Of a stretch of DNA of 64,000 nt, positions 53,802 to 63,905 are shown one piece after another. The notes under the pieces were generated by a model. The model made no database searches, was not told the DNA's origin, and worked only from the letters and a program-made list of their open reading frames with translations. The stretch's first letter is position 1. Every line of letters begins with the position of its first letter. The DNA is taken from assembly GCA_016185425.1 (NCBI GenBank), contig JACPNQ010000002.1:62001-126000 (forward strand), read 5' to 3'. This DNA comes from Acidobacteriota bacterium (GTDB lineage Bacteria > Acidobacteriota > Terriglobia > Bryobacterales > Bryobacteraceae). The position numbers were made by a program, and so were the translations under genes.

Positions 53802-54770
53802 TCAACCTGCAAACTCTTCCAGGCAAGCTGCCGCCTCGCCCGTGTCTGAAAAGGTCAGCGTCAGCACCGCGCCGGACAGAACCCGGCGGAGCGATTGCAC
53901 ACACTCGGCTTGGGTGGCCGGCCTTCCGTAATGATTGGTCGCCGCCAGTCGCTGCAGGGCTTCGCTCACTGGAACGGGGCTTAGGCGTGCACCGCCCGTC
54001 TCCCGGCGGTCCAGGAATATCACCGAATGCACGGCAATGCGGTCCGCGGTCGAAGGGAGATGCAAATCCGCCGTCTTTACTTCAATCGTCATCTTCCCAT
54101 TCGGAGTCTCCACCGGCACCAAGCCGGCCAACTCGGGGAAGAGGTCCCGGGCGGCCGGCCGGAACCGGATGCGATCTGGATTGCCCGCAATGACGCTATC
54201 GGACGCACGCCGGATCAGAAAGCTGGCGTCGTCGGAAACATAAGTCCAGCCGCGTTTCGCCAGTGTGTACGCCAGGCAGGACTTCCCATGTCCGGCTTCA
54301 CCGCATAGCAAAATGCCGTGGCCTTTCCACGCGAGGCAGGCGGCGTGAATTCCGGTCAGATGCCGCTCCGCCACCAGACAAAAGCTCGCCGATTCGAGAA
54401 AATGAAAACGCAGGAGCGCTGTGTCGCTGAAGACTTTGGGCGTAAGCCATGCGATCCCCGTCCCGGTATGAAAGTCGCAGGCGGCAAAGTGGTGGCCGTC
54501 GCTGACGAACCAGATCAGGTGATCCTGCGACCGCACGACTGGCGCTGGCGGAAACTGGCCCGTCTCTTCTCCCACGATCGCGACATCCAGACGGAGAGGG
54601 GCGGCCCGCTCGTGCTGAAGAAAGTTCCCCAACCCTTCCTGCGCGGCGTGCAGAACACGCACATCGTTTGTGCGGATGCGGAGAGGAAATCCATAGGGGA
54701 AGTAAAGTTCCTCCAGCGGGAATTCGAATAAATGGAGTAGTGGATCCCGTTCTTGCAATGCAGCGCTCAT
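53802..54770 (-). CDS. HPr-kinase-like protein with Walker A motif
   Basis: About 322 residues from the ATG at 54770 (AAGG before it; an ATG at 54788 is possible and would overlap the flippase stop). The N-terminal half is unrecognised. The second half has a P-loop GEAGHGKS (157-164) and YVSDDASFL, with the Asp pair near 180, as in HprK-related kinases. Such proteins occur in lasso-peptide and polysaccharide clusters beside the nucleotidyltransferase family found in the next gene, seven bases away. It probably phosphorylates a small molecule or peptide rather than HPr. Confidence 0.85.
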   Translation of the reverse strand: MSAALQERDPLLHLFEFPLEELYFPYGFPLRIRTNDVRVLHAAQEGLGNFLQHERAAPLRLDVAIVGEETGQFPPAPVVRSQDHLIWFVSDGHHFAACDFHTGTGIAWLTPKVFSDTALLRFHFLESASFCLVAERHLTGIHAACLAWKGHGILLCGEAGHGKSCLAYTLAKRGWTYVSDDASFLIRRASDSVIAGNPDRIRFRPAARDLFPELAGLVPVETPNGKMTIEVKTADLHLPSTADRIAVHSVIFLDRRETGGARLSPVPVSEALQRLAATNHYGRPATQAECVQSLRRVLSGAVLTLTFSDTGEAAACLEEFAG

Positions 54771-54777
54771 GCCCGCC

Positions 54778-56133
54778 TTAGGGCGCATTGCAGTCTAACA
54801 CGCGCCGCGTTGGCATCCTCTTCCGGATTTCAAAGATAACAAGTATGAACGCCGCGGCCATCGCCAGAGTACTGGCAAGCGCGATTCCGGGAACTCCCAT
54901 CCACCGCATCAGGAAGTAGTCCCCGGCCGCGTTCAACACGGCGGTTACCAACGCCACACGAAGCAGCAGCGCATTCGCACCCATGGCCGATACCAGCCGC
55001 AAAGCCATCGCAAGCAGGAGCGCCACGGGCACCTGGGGCAGCGAGTACCGTTGCGTGGAAGCGATCAGTTGCGCCGTATCTGTCGTGAATACGTTTCGCT
55101 GAAAAACCAATGCCACGAGTTCGGAAGAAAACAGGATCATCGTTGCACAGAGCGGGATCGAGATCAGCAGTATCAGCCTGCTTTGTTCTTGCAGCGTCTC
55201 GCGGATCGCGCTCCAGTTCCCGGCGGAGACCAGGCGCGAGAACACAGGCAGGATGGCCGTCCCCAATGCGCCCCCTGCGACCGCGGCAATCACGGCGGCC
55301 AGCTTTATTCCGTAATTCAACGCCGATACGCTCCCGCCGGGCAGAGTTGCGGCCATCGCCTGGTCCAGCATCAGGTTCCCGCCGCTGATCGCTGCGGCCG
55401 CGATCAGGGGAAGGTACTGCTCCATCACAGACGCGATCGCGCTGTCCCTTCCCTTCCACCGGGGCAGGAGCCGTATCCCGGCCCGCCGAACCGCTCCACC
55501 CAGCACCAGAAGCTCCAGCATCACGCCGGCAAGGGTCGCCCACACAAGGATCCACACGTTCGCGCCCGGCTTGGCGAACAACAAGGCGAACACGGTGGTC
55601 AAAGGAGTGATTCCCACGGCCAGCGAACTCGCCTTGAACCGTTCCTCGGAGATGAGCGCCGCCCGCCACATGACAGCCAATCCGCCACATGGGACGAGAA
55701 GTAGCAGCCAGCAAAACATCTCCAGGGACAAGGCCCGCTTCCCTTCCTCGAAGCCGGAGGCGATCAACCCGACGAATAGCGGCGCGCCAATCGCCAGAAC
55801 CACCGCCGTGCCCGCCAGCAGAGAGAGCACAAGTAGCGTGACGCTGCCGTGGAGGCGTTCCATCGCCGCCCTGCCGCGAGACTCGCGCGCGGCGATCAAC
55901 GCGGGAACCAGCGCCGCCGGGAGCGAACCGGCAACGACATCGGAAAAGAAGGCCGGCAGCGAGAATGCCGCCAGAAACGCGTCCAGTTGATCGCCCGCGC
56001 CAAACCGGCTCGCCATCAACACGATCTTCACCGCGCCGGCAAGTTTGGCCGCGGCGAGAAATCCGCCTACGACAAGCGTCTGCGTAAATAATCTCGACTG
56101 CCCATTTACCGTGCGTTTTATCGCGGCGAACAT
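54778..56133 (-). CDS. MurJ/MviN-like lipid flippase of the exopolysaccharide locus
   Basis: About 451 residues from the ATG at 56133 (AGGA eight bases before); an upstream ATG gives an unlikely tail. Twelve or more membrane segments. AAKLAGAVKIVLMASRFGAGDQLDAFLAAFSLP is the MurJ-type first repeat, and the QRYSLPQVPVALLLAMALRLVSAMG pattern repeats later. In this cluster it most likely exports the lipid-linked repeat unit in place of a Wzx protein. The GT gene diverges from it 27 bases away. Confidence 0.87.
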   Translation of the reverse strand: MFAAIKRTVNGQSRLFTQTLVVGGFLAAAKLAGAVKIVLMASRFGAGDQLDAFLAAFSLPAFFSDVVAGSLPAALVPALIAARESRGRAAMERLHGSVTLLVLSLLAGTAVVLAIGAPLFVGLIASGFEEGKRALSLEMFCWLLLLVPCGGLAVMWRAALISEERFKASSLAVGITPLTTVFALLFAKPGANVWILVWATLAGVMLELLVLGGAVRRAGIRLLPRWKGRDSAIASVMEQYLPLIAAAAISGGNLMLDQAMAATLPGGSVSALNYGIKLAAVIAAVAGGALGTAILPVFSRLVSAGNWSAIRETLQEQSRLILLISIPLCATMILFSSELVALVFQRNVFTTDTAQLIASTQRYSLPQVPVALLLAMALRLVSAMGANALLLRVALVTAVLNAAGDYFLMRWMGVPGIALASTLAMAAAFILVIFEIRKRMPTRRVLDCNAP

Positions 56134-56160
56134 TCGAGAAATCCTGTACACTCCTTCGGC

Positions 56161-57231
56161 ATGCGTGTGGCGATCGTTCACTATTGGCTGGTCAATATGC
56201 GGGGCGGTGAGAAGGTCATTGAAGCTCTCTGCCGATTGTTCCCCGAAGCCGAACTGTTCACACTTTTCTATGAACCGGACCGTGTGTCGCCGCTAATTCG
56301 CTCCCGCCGGGTCACCGCATCGTTCCTGAATCCACTCCGCAAGCATTATCGCGCTGTGCTGCCGTTAATGCCACTTGCGCTGGAGTCGTTCGATCTTCGA
56401 AAGTTCGATCTCGTGATCAGCAGCGAGTCCGGGCCCGCGAAGGGGATCGTCACCTCCGCCTCGACTCGCCACATCTGTTATTGCCATACACCCATGCGTT
56501 ATTTATGGGATCTCTATCCGGACTATCTTCACGAGTGGACCTCGAACCCGTTGAAGCGGGCAGCCATAGCCCTGTTCGGCAACTATCTTAGGATTTGGGA
56601 TTACGCCGCATCCGCCCGCGTCGACAACTTCATCGCCAACAGCGCGAATGTGCAGCGGCGGATACAGAAGGCGTACCGGCGGGAATCGACGGTGATTCAC
56701 CCGCCTGTCGACGTCGCGGCATTCTCCTGGCAACCGGCGGAAGACTACTATTTGATCGTGTCCGAACTGGTGGCTTACAAGCGAATTGAACTCGCCTTGC
56801 GGGTATGTAGCCGAATGGGGCGGCGGTTGGTGGTCGTTGGGGACGGACCGGAGCGGCGGCGTCTTTCGGCACTCACCTCCAGCGGCATTTCGTTTCGCGG
56901 CAGAGTTTCAGATGAGGAACTACGCGGCCTATACTCGCGATGCCGCGCGCTGATCGTTCCGGGAGAGGAAGATTTCGGAATTACGGCGGTTGAGGCGCTG
57001 GCGAGCGGGAAGCCCGTTGTCGCTCTCGGACGTGGTGGAGTGCTCGAGATTGCGACGGTGCCCGGTGCCGGATACTTCTTCGATGAGCCGTCGGAATCCG
57101 GATTGGAAAGCGCCCTGATTCAATTTGAGGAGTCCGAAGTGGACCGGGAGGCTTTGCAGGCCCACGCCAGCCAGTTTTCCGAAGAGGTGTTCCGGGAGAA
57201 GGTCTCCTCGTTGTTGTTGACACCCGGATGA
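56161..57231 (+). CDS. GT-B glycosyltransferase, WbaZ/mannosyltransferase-like
   Basis: 356 residues. RVAIVHYWLVNMRGGEKVIEALCRLFPEA is the opening typical of mannosyltransferase-like GT4 enzymes, followed by VTSASTRHICYCHTPMRYLWDLYPDYLHE. The second half has LIVSELVAYKRIELALRVCSRMG and the EX7E motif in GEEDFGITAVEALASGKPV. It probably adds mannose or a related hexose to the lipid-linked unit; the sugar is inferred. It starts at an ATG at 56161 and ends the exopolysaccharide locus. Confidence 0.9.
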   Translation: MRVAIVHYWLVNMRGGEKVIEALCRLFPEAELFTLFYEPDRVSPLIRSRRVTASFLNPLRKHYRAVLPLMPLALESFDLRKFDLVISSESGPAKGIVTSASTRHICYCHTPMRYLWDLYPDYLHEWTSNPLKRAAIALFGNYLRIWDYAASARVDNFIANSANVQRRIQKAYRRESTVIHPPVDVAAFSWQPAEDYYLIVSELVAYKRIELALRVCSRMGRRLVVVGDGPERRRLSALTSSGISFRGRVSDEELRGLYSRCRALIVPGEEDFGITAVEALASGKPVVALGRGGVLEIATVPGAGYFFDEPSESGLESALIQFEESEVDREALQAHASQFSEEVFREKVSSLLLTPG

Positions 57232-57760
57232 TATCCCCGATCGAGCGAGGTTAGACATAGCACGGCTAGCGAGGCTTTTTGCGCCGGTGACGCGCCGGTC
57301 TTTGACCGGTCGGCCGTATATCTGCCGGACAAGTCCGCGCCAAACGTCTGGCTTCTCCTCGGCAGTCGCTGGCCTGCCCGCGAAGATGATTTTGTCGACG
57401 TAGTCCCACTCCAGCGCCTCCTGATTCTCGTCCGGTCGTAGTTCCGTGGAGTGACTGCCTTTCGCGTCGCCCAATACCAGAATGGGCCGGTGCAAGCCAT
57501 GTTTTCGGATTGCCACGGCTGGTGTTTCGTCATACCAAACCATAGTCCTCATCACTCCGATTCGCATGGAGACAATCGTACACCTCGCGGGGTCTCGATT
57601 TAATGCCGGAAAAGGCAAAACGACCATCGGCGGAATACCGGCTATTGGCTTCGAGGAATTGTTGCGGCGCTAACAACGCGCGGCAAATATGGTCCAGGGG
57701 TCTAATTAACGCAGCGAGATTGGCCGATGTATCTCTTAGGTGCCCGAAGCTGGTAATCTT
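57232..57760. other. Gene-poor stretch after the exopolysaccharide locus
   Basis: No confident gene. A 6-bp hairpin, CCGGTC-TTT-GACCGG, lies at 57295-57309 and might end transcripts of the glycosyltransferase, but no T-run follows. The minus strand has a long open frame from 57627 with no clear start, which runs into the glycosyltransferase in antisense; I do not accept it as a gene. Codon use there is less even than in neighbours. Confidence 0.5.
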
Positions 57761-58030
57761 ATGTTCCACCTGAGACTCAGCCACCAAGATAGACCGCGTG
57801 CAATCCAGGTCGAATCCGCCCACGAAGCCGCAATCAGATACATAATCGCCGTAAATGGCCGGCGCGGCTCTCACCTGCCGCGCTGCCTGCCGGGCTCCTT
57901 CATAGACGTAACTGGACCGGATGGGAGGCTCGTGTCAGTGACCTACGAACAGGCATGGGCGTGGTTGCGGTGCGAGCAGGAGTGGCTGGAGCGCGGTGAT
58001 CCTTCCGCCGTGCACGGCAACTCGAACTAA
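57761..58030 (+). CDS. Unknown small protein
   Basis: 89 residues from the ATG at 57761. It starts MFHLRLSHQDRPRAIQ and includes IRYIIAVNGRRG, FIDVTGPDG and VSVTYEQAWAWLRCEQEWLE, which look like protein-coding sequence. There is no clear ribosome binding site, no signal peptide and no recognised family. It might be a remnant. The 237 bases between it and the next gene hold a palindrome but no gene. Confidence 0.35.
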   Translation: MFHLRLSHQDRPRAIQVESAHEAAIRYIIAVNGRRGSHLPRCLPGSFIDVTGPDGRLVSVTYEQAWAWLRCEQEWLERGDPSAVHGNSN

Positions 58031-58049
58031 TCCGCCTTACCAACCGCGC

Positions 58050-58064
58050 AACTGACGGTCAGTT
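58050..58064. repeat. 15-base perfect palindrome
   Basis: AACTGAC and GTCAGTT are separated by one base. It lies about 200 bases upstream of the small secreted protein gene at 58268. It could bind a dimeric regulator; no -10/-35 pair next to it is convincing. Confidence 0.35.
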
Positions 58065-58267
58065 ACTCGCTTGCTCACTTGTGGCTGCGGTCTCCGGTAC
58101 TGAGTCGCGAAGGCCGTGAACTGCTCCATTGCATCAAGCTCACGCGGACATAGTAATTCGCGAGGTATGATGCCAGTTGGCGTTTACTCCGCTGGATCGG
58201 AGTCACTGAAGTCGCGACGGCAAGAAGCCGATAGAGTTATGAGACCCGAACATCCAGGAGACCGATC

Positions 58268-58735
58268 ATGAGAAATGCTATCGCCGTCGCGCTCTGTCTA
58301 GTGCTGCCGGCGGCTTCCTTCCCCGCCAATGGGGGTCACAAAGTCAATTATGATGGCGGCTCGATTTCGAGCGTCAAGCCGGGAACCAACCTCCGCATCT
58401 TTGTCAGCGGCGAGTCGATCCGGCTGATGAAAGACGATATGCACGTTGCAACGATTCCGCCGGCGGCAGTCACCGAGCTCAGCTATGGCCAGGACGTTCA
58501 CCGCCGCGTCGGCGCCGCAATCGGATTGGCCGTTGTCTCGTTCGGGATCGGCGCGTTGATGGCGCTCGCCAAGTCCAAGAAACACTATATCGGCCTCACG
58601 TGGGATGACAAAGGGAAGAAGGGCGGTATTGCGTTCCAGGCCAATAAGGACGATTATCGCGGGCTGCTCGCCGGACTGGAGGGAGTGACCGGAAAGAAGG
58701 CAGTCAATACGGATGCGATGACGGTAAAGAATTAG
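58268..58735 (+). CDS. Small secreted/membrane protein of unknown function
   Basis: 155 residues with a signal peptide (RNAIAVALCLVLPAASFPANG) and a second hydrophobic segment at about 83-101 (AIGLAVVSFGIGALMALA). AGGAG lies before the ATG. The N-terminal half is beta-rich (KVNYDGGSISSVKPGTNLRI), resembling a PH-like or Bet-v-like small sheet, and the C-terminal part is charged. No family is recognised. The HNH-like gene follows seven bases later, so the two may be co-transcribed. Confidence 0.7.
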   Translation: MRNAIAVALCLVLPAASFPANGGHKVNYDGGSISSVKPGTNLRIFVSGESIRLMKDDMHVATIPPAAVTELSYGQDVHRRVGAAIGLAVVSFGIGALMALAKSKKHYIGLTWDDKGKKGGIAFQANKDDYRGLLAGLEGVTGKKAVNTDAMTVKN

Positions 58736-58742
58736 GGGCGCT

Positions 58743-59171
58743 ATGGAATCAGGTCTGTTGCGACGAGTTTCAATTTCGATTCTGTCATTACTGTTGCTCT
58801 TTGGCTTGAATCCGTTCGCGGAGGCGAAAGGCCGGGCGTCCGGCTCTAGCCCGCGTATCCGGTCCGCCACTCCGGGAGCGCGGCGCAGCTCAGCAGTCAA
58901 GTCCACTCGAACAAGCGCAAAGACGGCTCGCCCCTCCGGTAAGTGCCACAACTGCTCACGCGATGACAAAGGGCGTATTCGACGAACGAGCGCCGCACGC
59001 ACTGCTTTCCGAAAATCCAATCCTTGTCCGTCGACCGGTCGAACCTCCGGCCGCTGTCCAGGCTATGTTATCGATCACCGAAAGGCTCTTAAACGCGGCG
59101 GGCCGGATTCGCCGGAGAACATGCAGTGGCAGACAAAGGCTGCTGCAAAGGCGAAGGATCGGATCGAATAA
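58743..59171 (+). CDS. Secreted HNH-endonuclease-like protein
   Basis: 142 residues. A signal peptide (RRVSISILSLLLLFGLNPFAEA) is followed by a basic, low-complexity region to about residue 65. The C-terminal 75 residues form an HNH-like zinc-bound fold: Cys68-x2-Cys71, Cys95, Cys105, YVIDHRKALKRGG with Asp111-His112, and Asn126 in SPENMQWQT. Such small HNH proteins are commonly phage or plasmid linked and cut DNA. Here the signal peptide would carry it out of the cytoplasm. The function is not known. Confidence 0.75.
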   Translation: MESGLLRRVSISILSLLLLFGLNPFAEAKGRASGSSPRIRSATPGARRSSAVKSTRTSAKTARPSGKCHNCSRDDKGRIRRTSAARTAFRKSNPCPSTGRTSGRCPGYVIDHRKALKRGGPDSPENMQWQTKAAAKAKDRIE

Positions 59172-59228
59172 ACGTGAGGAACGCTAGACCCACGTTAGGC
59201 ATAAGCCCTGCATAATCAATAAATAAAG

Positions 59229-59304
<76 letters not shown>

Positions 59305-59316
59305 ACGAACAAAACT

Positions 59317-60831
<1,515 letters not shown>

Positions 60832-60843
60832 GCAGTTATCGTA

Positions 60844-61842
60844 TCAAGGCAGCTTGATGCGGACCTGCGCCGTCACGCCCGGTTTAATCGCCGGGTCCGG
60901 GCTCCCGAACATCACATACACGCGCCCTTTTTCAATCCGGCTGATCTCCGCGTTCAACGGTTCCGACGCAAACTCGGCTAGGATCACCAGCGCCGCCTGC
61001 CCCGGCTGCAGCTTCGCCAGCACCGGCGGCTCCAGCTCCAAAACCACCTGCAACTGCCCCAGGTCGGTCCCGATACGGAAGACGTTATCCTCGCCCGTCT
61101 TCACGTCCACGCCCGCCTCGCCCTTCCGCTCCAGCACCACGCCGTCCACCGGCGAATGCATCTGCGTCGCCTGCAAATTACTGTCCGCTTCCTCCAACTC
61201 CGCGCTCCTCTCCTCCGCCGTCTTCTTCGCCGACTCTATCTCCTTCGTCAACGCAGCCACCCGCGCCTCCGCTAACTTAGCCCGCGCCGACGCGCTCTCA
61301 TGCTCCGCCTTCGCTGTCGCAAAGTCTTTCACGGCTTTCTCCCATGTCAGCCGCGGCGTCGCCCCCTGTGCGTGCAGCATCTCCTGCCGTTGCGCCAGCC
61401 GCTCCGTCCGTGAGTAATCGTCGTGAATCCGCGCAAGCTCCGCCTGCCCGCGCGAGGCGTCCAGCCGTGCCGCCAGCATCTGGCTCTCCAACACATTCAC
61501 CCTCTCCTGCGCTTTGTCCGCTATCTCCCTTGCCTTCTCTTGCGCCCCCTGCAGCGACGGATTCGCAACCCGCGCAATTAACTGCCCCTCGAAAACTTCC
61601 TCTCCCACCATCACCAGGTACTCCGCGATCGTCCCGTCGCTCGGTGCCTGCACGCCCACAACTTCCCTCGCCTCCACCTTCCCCGGCAAGCTCAACTCCG
61701 TTCCCGATGCCAGCGCCGGCGGGGGCGTCACAGGCGCCTGTTGCACTGGTGCCGGAGCCTGCCGTTTCCATACGGCAATTGCCCCCGCCGCGACGGCTAA
61801 CAGGATGACAATTCCACCGAAGAGTGCCCATTTGCCGCGCAT
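60844..61842 (-). CDS. HlyD/RND-type membrane-fusion (efflux adaptor) protein
   Basis: 332 residues. One N-terminal membrane anchor (FGGIVILLAVAAGAIAVW) is followed by a lipoyl/barrel-sandwich part (SLPGKVEAREVVGVQAPSDGTIAEYLV), a long coiled coil of about 105-220 and the matching second sandwich and beta-barrel (MHSPVDGVVLERKGEAGV). It would bridge an inner-membrane pump to an outer-membrane channel. No pump gene is adjacent in the window, so its partner is elsewhere or lies with a distant operon. It is divergent from the chromate transporter genes. Confidence 0.88.
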   Translation of the reverse strand: MRGKWALFGGIVILLAVAAGAIAVWKRQAPAPVQQAPVTPPPALASGTELSLPGKVEAREVVGVQAPSDGTIAEYLVMVGEEVFEGQLIARVANPSLQGAQEKAREIADKAQERVNVLESQMLAARLDASRGQAELARIHDDYSRTERLAQRQEMLHAQGATPRLTWEKAVKDFATAKAEHESASARAKLAEARVAALTKEIESAKKTAEERSAELEEADSNLQATQMHSPVDGVVLERKGEAGVDVKTGEDNVFRIGTDLGQLQVVLELEPPVLAKLQPGQAALVILAEFASEPLNAEISRIEKGRVYVMFGSPDPAIKPGVTAQVRIKLP

Positions 61843-61868
61843 AAACCCATGGTACAGTAGCGGCGTTC

Positions 61869-62396
61869 ATGGTCTCCTGGGCTCAATTCCTCTCCGAATT
61901 CGCACGCGCCGGCAACCTCACTCTCGGCGGCGGCCAGCCTATGATAGCGGAGCTGCAACGCCGCATCATGCACGAGCGCCGCTGGCTTCCGGCCGAAGAT
62001 TTCGGCCTCCTCTACTCCATCGCGCGTCTCACGCCTGGTACCAACATTCTCGCCTTCATCGCCGCCACGGCCACACGCTTGAAGGGCCCCGCCGGCGGTG
62101 TCATTGCGGTTATCGCCGGCACACTCCCAGCCGCACTGGTTATCTGGCTGATGACGCTTTTCTTCGATGCCTGGAGTTCGAATAGATGGGTCGCAACGGC
62201 CTTCATCGGCGCGATGGCCGCCGTCGTGGCCTTAATCGCTGCTAGCGCCTGGCAGCTCCTCGGTCCGCACCGCAACAATGTGCTCATACTCGTCCTCTTC
62301 TTCGCCGCCTTGACTCTCGGGCTCTCCAACACCGCCGGACCTGTGACCATCCTCTTAAGCGCCGCCGCCATCGGCGCATGCAGGCCCCCAAAATGA
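61869..62396 (+). CDS. chrA: Chromate transporter, N-terminal-type half
   Basis: 175 residues. This is a short (single-domain) CHR protein: FARAGNLTLGGGQPMIAELQRRI carries the Gly-rich motif, and LTPGTNILAFIAATATRLKGPAGG the P-G motif usually written PGP. About six membrane segments. Two half-size proteins make a functional exporter in many bacteria. The second half follows with an ATGA overlap (62393). Presumed to export chromate; the family may also carry other anions. It diverges from the HlyD-type gene by 26 bases. Confidence 0.88.
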   Translation: MVSWAQFLSEFARAGNLTLGGGQPMIAELQRRIMHERRWLPAEDFGLLYSIARLTPGTNILAFIAATATRLKGPAGGVIAVIAGTLPAALVIWLMTLFFDAWSSNRWVATAFIGAMAAVVALIAASAWQLLGPHRNNVLILVLFFAALTLGLSNTAGPVTILLSAAAIGACRPPK

Positions 62397-62923
62397 ACGT
62401 CTTCACGTTATACCTCCTCCTCGTAAAGGCCACCCTAACCTCCTTCACAGGCGGCACTTCCCTCCCCTCCATTCGGCAGGATCTCGTCGTCGACCGCCAC
62501 GCCATCACGGACGCCCAGCTCTCTACCGCGGTCGCCATCTCCCGCATCGGCCCTGGTCCCAACGGATCGTATGTAATCTGCATCGGCCACTACATCGCTG
62601 GGCCCGCTGGCGCCGTGGCCGGCTACCTCGCGATGATCACGCCGGCCTTCCTCGCGATTCTCTTCTTGAAGCTCCTGGAGGGCCGAACCGGCCACCCCCG
62701 CGCCCGTGGAGCAATTCTAGGTCTGACAGCCGCCGCTGCCGGGCTGATGCTGGCCAACGGCTGGCCAATCGCCAGGCTAGCAATCACCTCGCCATTCCAG
62801 CTTTTCCTCTTTGCCGCCGCTCTCGCGGCTTTCCTATACAGGCGGATAGAATCTATCTGGGTAGTCCTTGTCGCTGGGCTGCTTTCCGTGGTGCAAATGT
62901 TATACTTGCAACTGCATGCGTGA
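62393..62923 (+). CDS. chrA: Chromate transporter, second half
   Basis: 176 residues from the ATG at 62393 (overlapping the previous stop). LLVKATLTSFTGGTSLPSIRQD and ISRIGPGPNGSYVICIGHYIAGPAG hold the paired motifs of the CHR family, with PGP present here. Six membrane segments in opposite topology to the first half, as expected for an inverted-repeat dimer. The stop overlaps the small zinc-ribbon gene by eight bases. Confidence 0.88.
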   Translation: MNVFTLYLLLVKATLTSFTGGTSLPSIRQDLVVDRHAITDAQLSTAVAISRIGPGPNGSYVICIGHYIAGPAGAVAGYLAMITPAFLAILFLKLLEGRTGHPRARGAILGLTAAAAGLMLANGWPIARLAITSPFQLFLFAAALAAFLYRRIESIWVVLVAGLLSVVQMLYLQLHA

Positions 62924-63134
62924 AGTGCGCCTGGGCGATATCCTCGACGATTACTGCGTGAAATGTAAGCGCATCACCAACCACGCCGTCGTCTCGCTGA
63001 TGAACGAAAAACCAGCCAAAGTCCGCTGCTGCTCCTGCTATAAGGAACACGACTTCTCCGACTGTGTCGTCCCTCCCACCAAGCGCGAGCTAAAGCTCAT
63101 GCAGCAAGCCGCCGCCGAAAAGGCGTCGAAGTAG
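62916..63134 (+). CDS. Small zinc-ribbon-like protein
   Basis: 72 residues from the ATG at 62916; a longer frame from 62868 lies inside the transporter. Two metal-binding knuckles are visible: Cys14-Val-Lys-Cys17 and Cys38-Cys-Ser-Cys41, separated by about 20 residues (RITNHAVVSLMNEKPAKVR). The C-terminus is a charged helix (PTKRELKLMQQAAAEKASK). It looks like a zinc-ribbon that might bind nucleic acid or a protein partner. It overlaps the chromate transporter stop by eight bases, so it is probably translated with it. Confidence 0.7.
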   Translation: MREVRLGDILDDYCVKCKRITNHAVVSLMNEKPAKVRCCSCYKEHDFSDCVVPPTKRELKLMQQAAAEKASK

Positions 63135-63174
63135 CTCGCCGCTCCTCCGTTAGGCGCACAAGCTCGTTTCTCTT

Positions 63175-63543
63175 TTAACAAATCGGCAGTCTTCGCATTC
63201 GGATCGAGGCCGAATCGACAGAAAGGGCGACTCCGTCCTCAATTTCTGCTTCGCAATCGGTCCATATTTTTTCGAGCAGCCCCGCCTGCGCGACCGCTTT
63301 CAATCCCTCAATTCGGACAAATATCACCGACGGTCCGGCCGACCTCGCTCGTGCGAGTGGGCGTGAAAATCGTGATCGAGCGTGACGCAAACACGGCCGT
63401 CGATTCTAGCGAAATCGAGAATCTCAAAATCGCTAGCGCCGTCCAACCCCCACGTCGGCCACGTGCACGGCATCCCAACCGTGGGAGCGTAGAGTCTTCG
63501 GCGCAAGAGGTGACAATCCTTGGTCCAGCAGAACGCGTCTCAT
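63175..63543 (-). pseudogene. DUF5615 PIN-like toxin gene with two compensating frameshifts
   Basis: The ATG at 63543 overlaps the DUF433 stop (ATGA). The frame reads RRVLLDQGLSPLAPKTLRSHG and DAVHVADVG, then runs to a TAG because one extra G seems to be in the run at 63447-63451. In the next frame it continues GLDGASDFEILDFARIDGR and VCVTLDHDFHAH, which is the DUF5615 core. A missing base near 63357-63360 restores frame one: LARARSAGPSVIFVRIEGL. The total of 369 bases is a multiple of three. Full length would be about 122 residues. Either decayed toxin or sequencing error. Confidence 0.75.
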
Positions 63544-63782
63544 GCGACGCGGTCGAAATCGCGAACCTCATCGTCAACGGCCACAGCCGCGAAATGGAGG
63601 GCCTGCCGCAAATCCTCTTCTTCCAGAAACGGATACTCGAGGAAAATATCTTCCCTCCCATCATAAGTCGCCAGTATTTCTAAGACCCTGCGGACCGTTA
63701 CCCGCATCCCGCGAATGCACGGCTTTCCGCCGCACTTGCCCGGATCGACGATGATTCGATCAAAACCTGGGACTTGAGGCAT
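63540..63782 (-). CDS. DUF433 family antitoxin-like protein
   Basis: 80 residues from the ATG at 63782 (a start at 63809 adds nine residues without similarity). GFDRIIVDPGKCGGKPCIRGMRVTVRRVLEIL is the DUF433 signature, a winged-helix-type domain, followed by FLEYPFLEEEDLRQALHFAA. DUF433 genes are commonly paired with DUF5615 PIN-like toxins, as here. The stop overlaps the toxin start by four bases. Confidence 0.88.
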   Translation of the reverse strand: MPQVPGFDRIIVDPGKCGGKPCIRGMRVTVRRVLEILATYDGREDIFLEYPFLEEEDLRQALHFAAVAVDDEVRDFDRVA

Positions 63783-63905
63783 AAGCCCATGATAGCCAAC
63801 GCCGCGCACCGTGAGGTAGCCGACCTAGACCCTCCGGCTCGTCAGTTTTCGGTCTGGACTGATAATCTCCATCGAAGGCGGATGCCGCGGCTGCGGCGAC
63901 TGCTC

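Noticed and set aside
46103-57231. Lasso-peptide biosynthesis, because of the HprK-like and nucleotidyltransferase-like genes
   Set aside because: No asparagine-synthetase-like cyclase, PqqD-like or transglutaminase-like gene and no precursor peptide are in the window; the surroundings are polysaccharide genes.
56929-57627. Minus-strand open frame of 232 residues after the exopolysaccharide locus
   Set aside because: More than half runs antisense through the glycosyltransferase; no ribosome binding site and no recognised domain. Part of it (57245-57600) looks faintly coding and could be a remnant.
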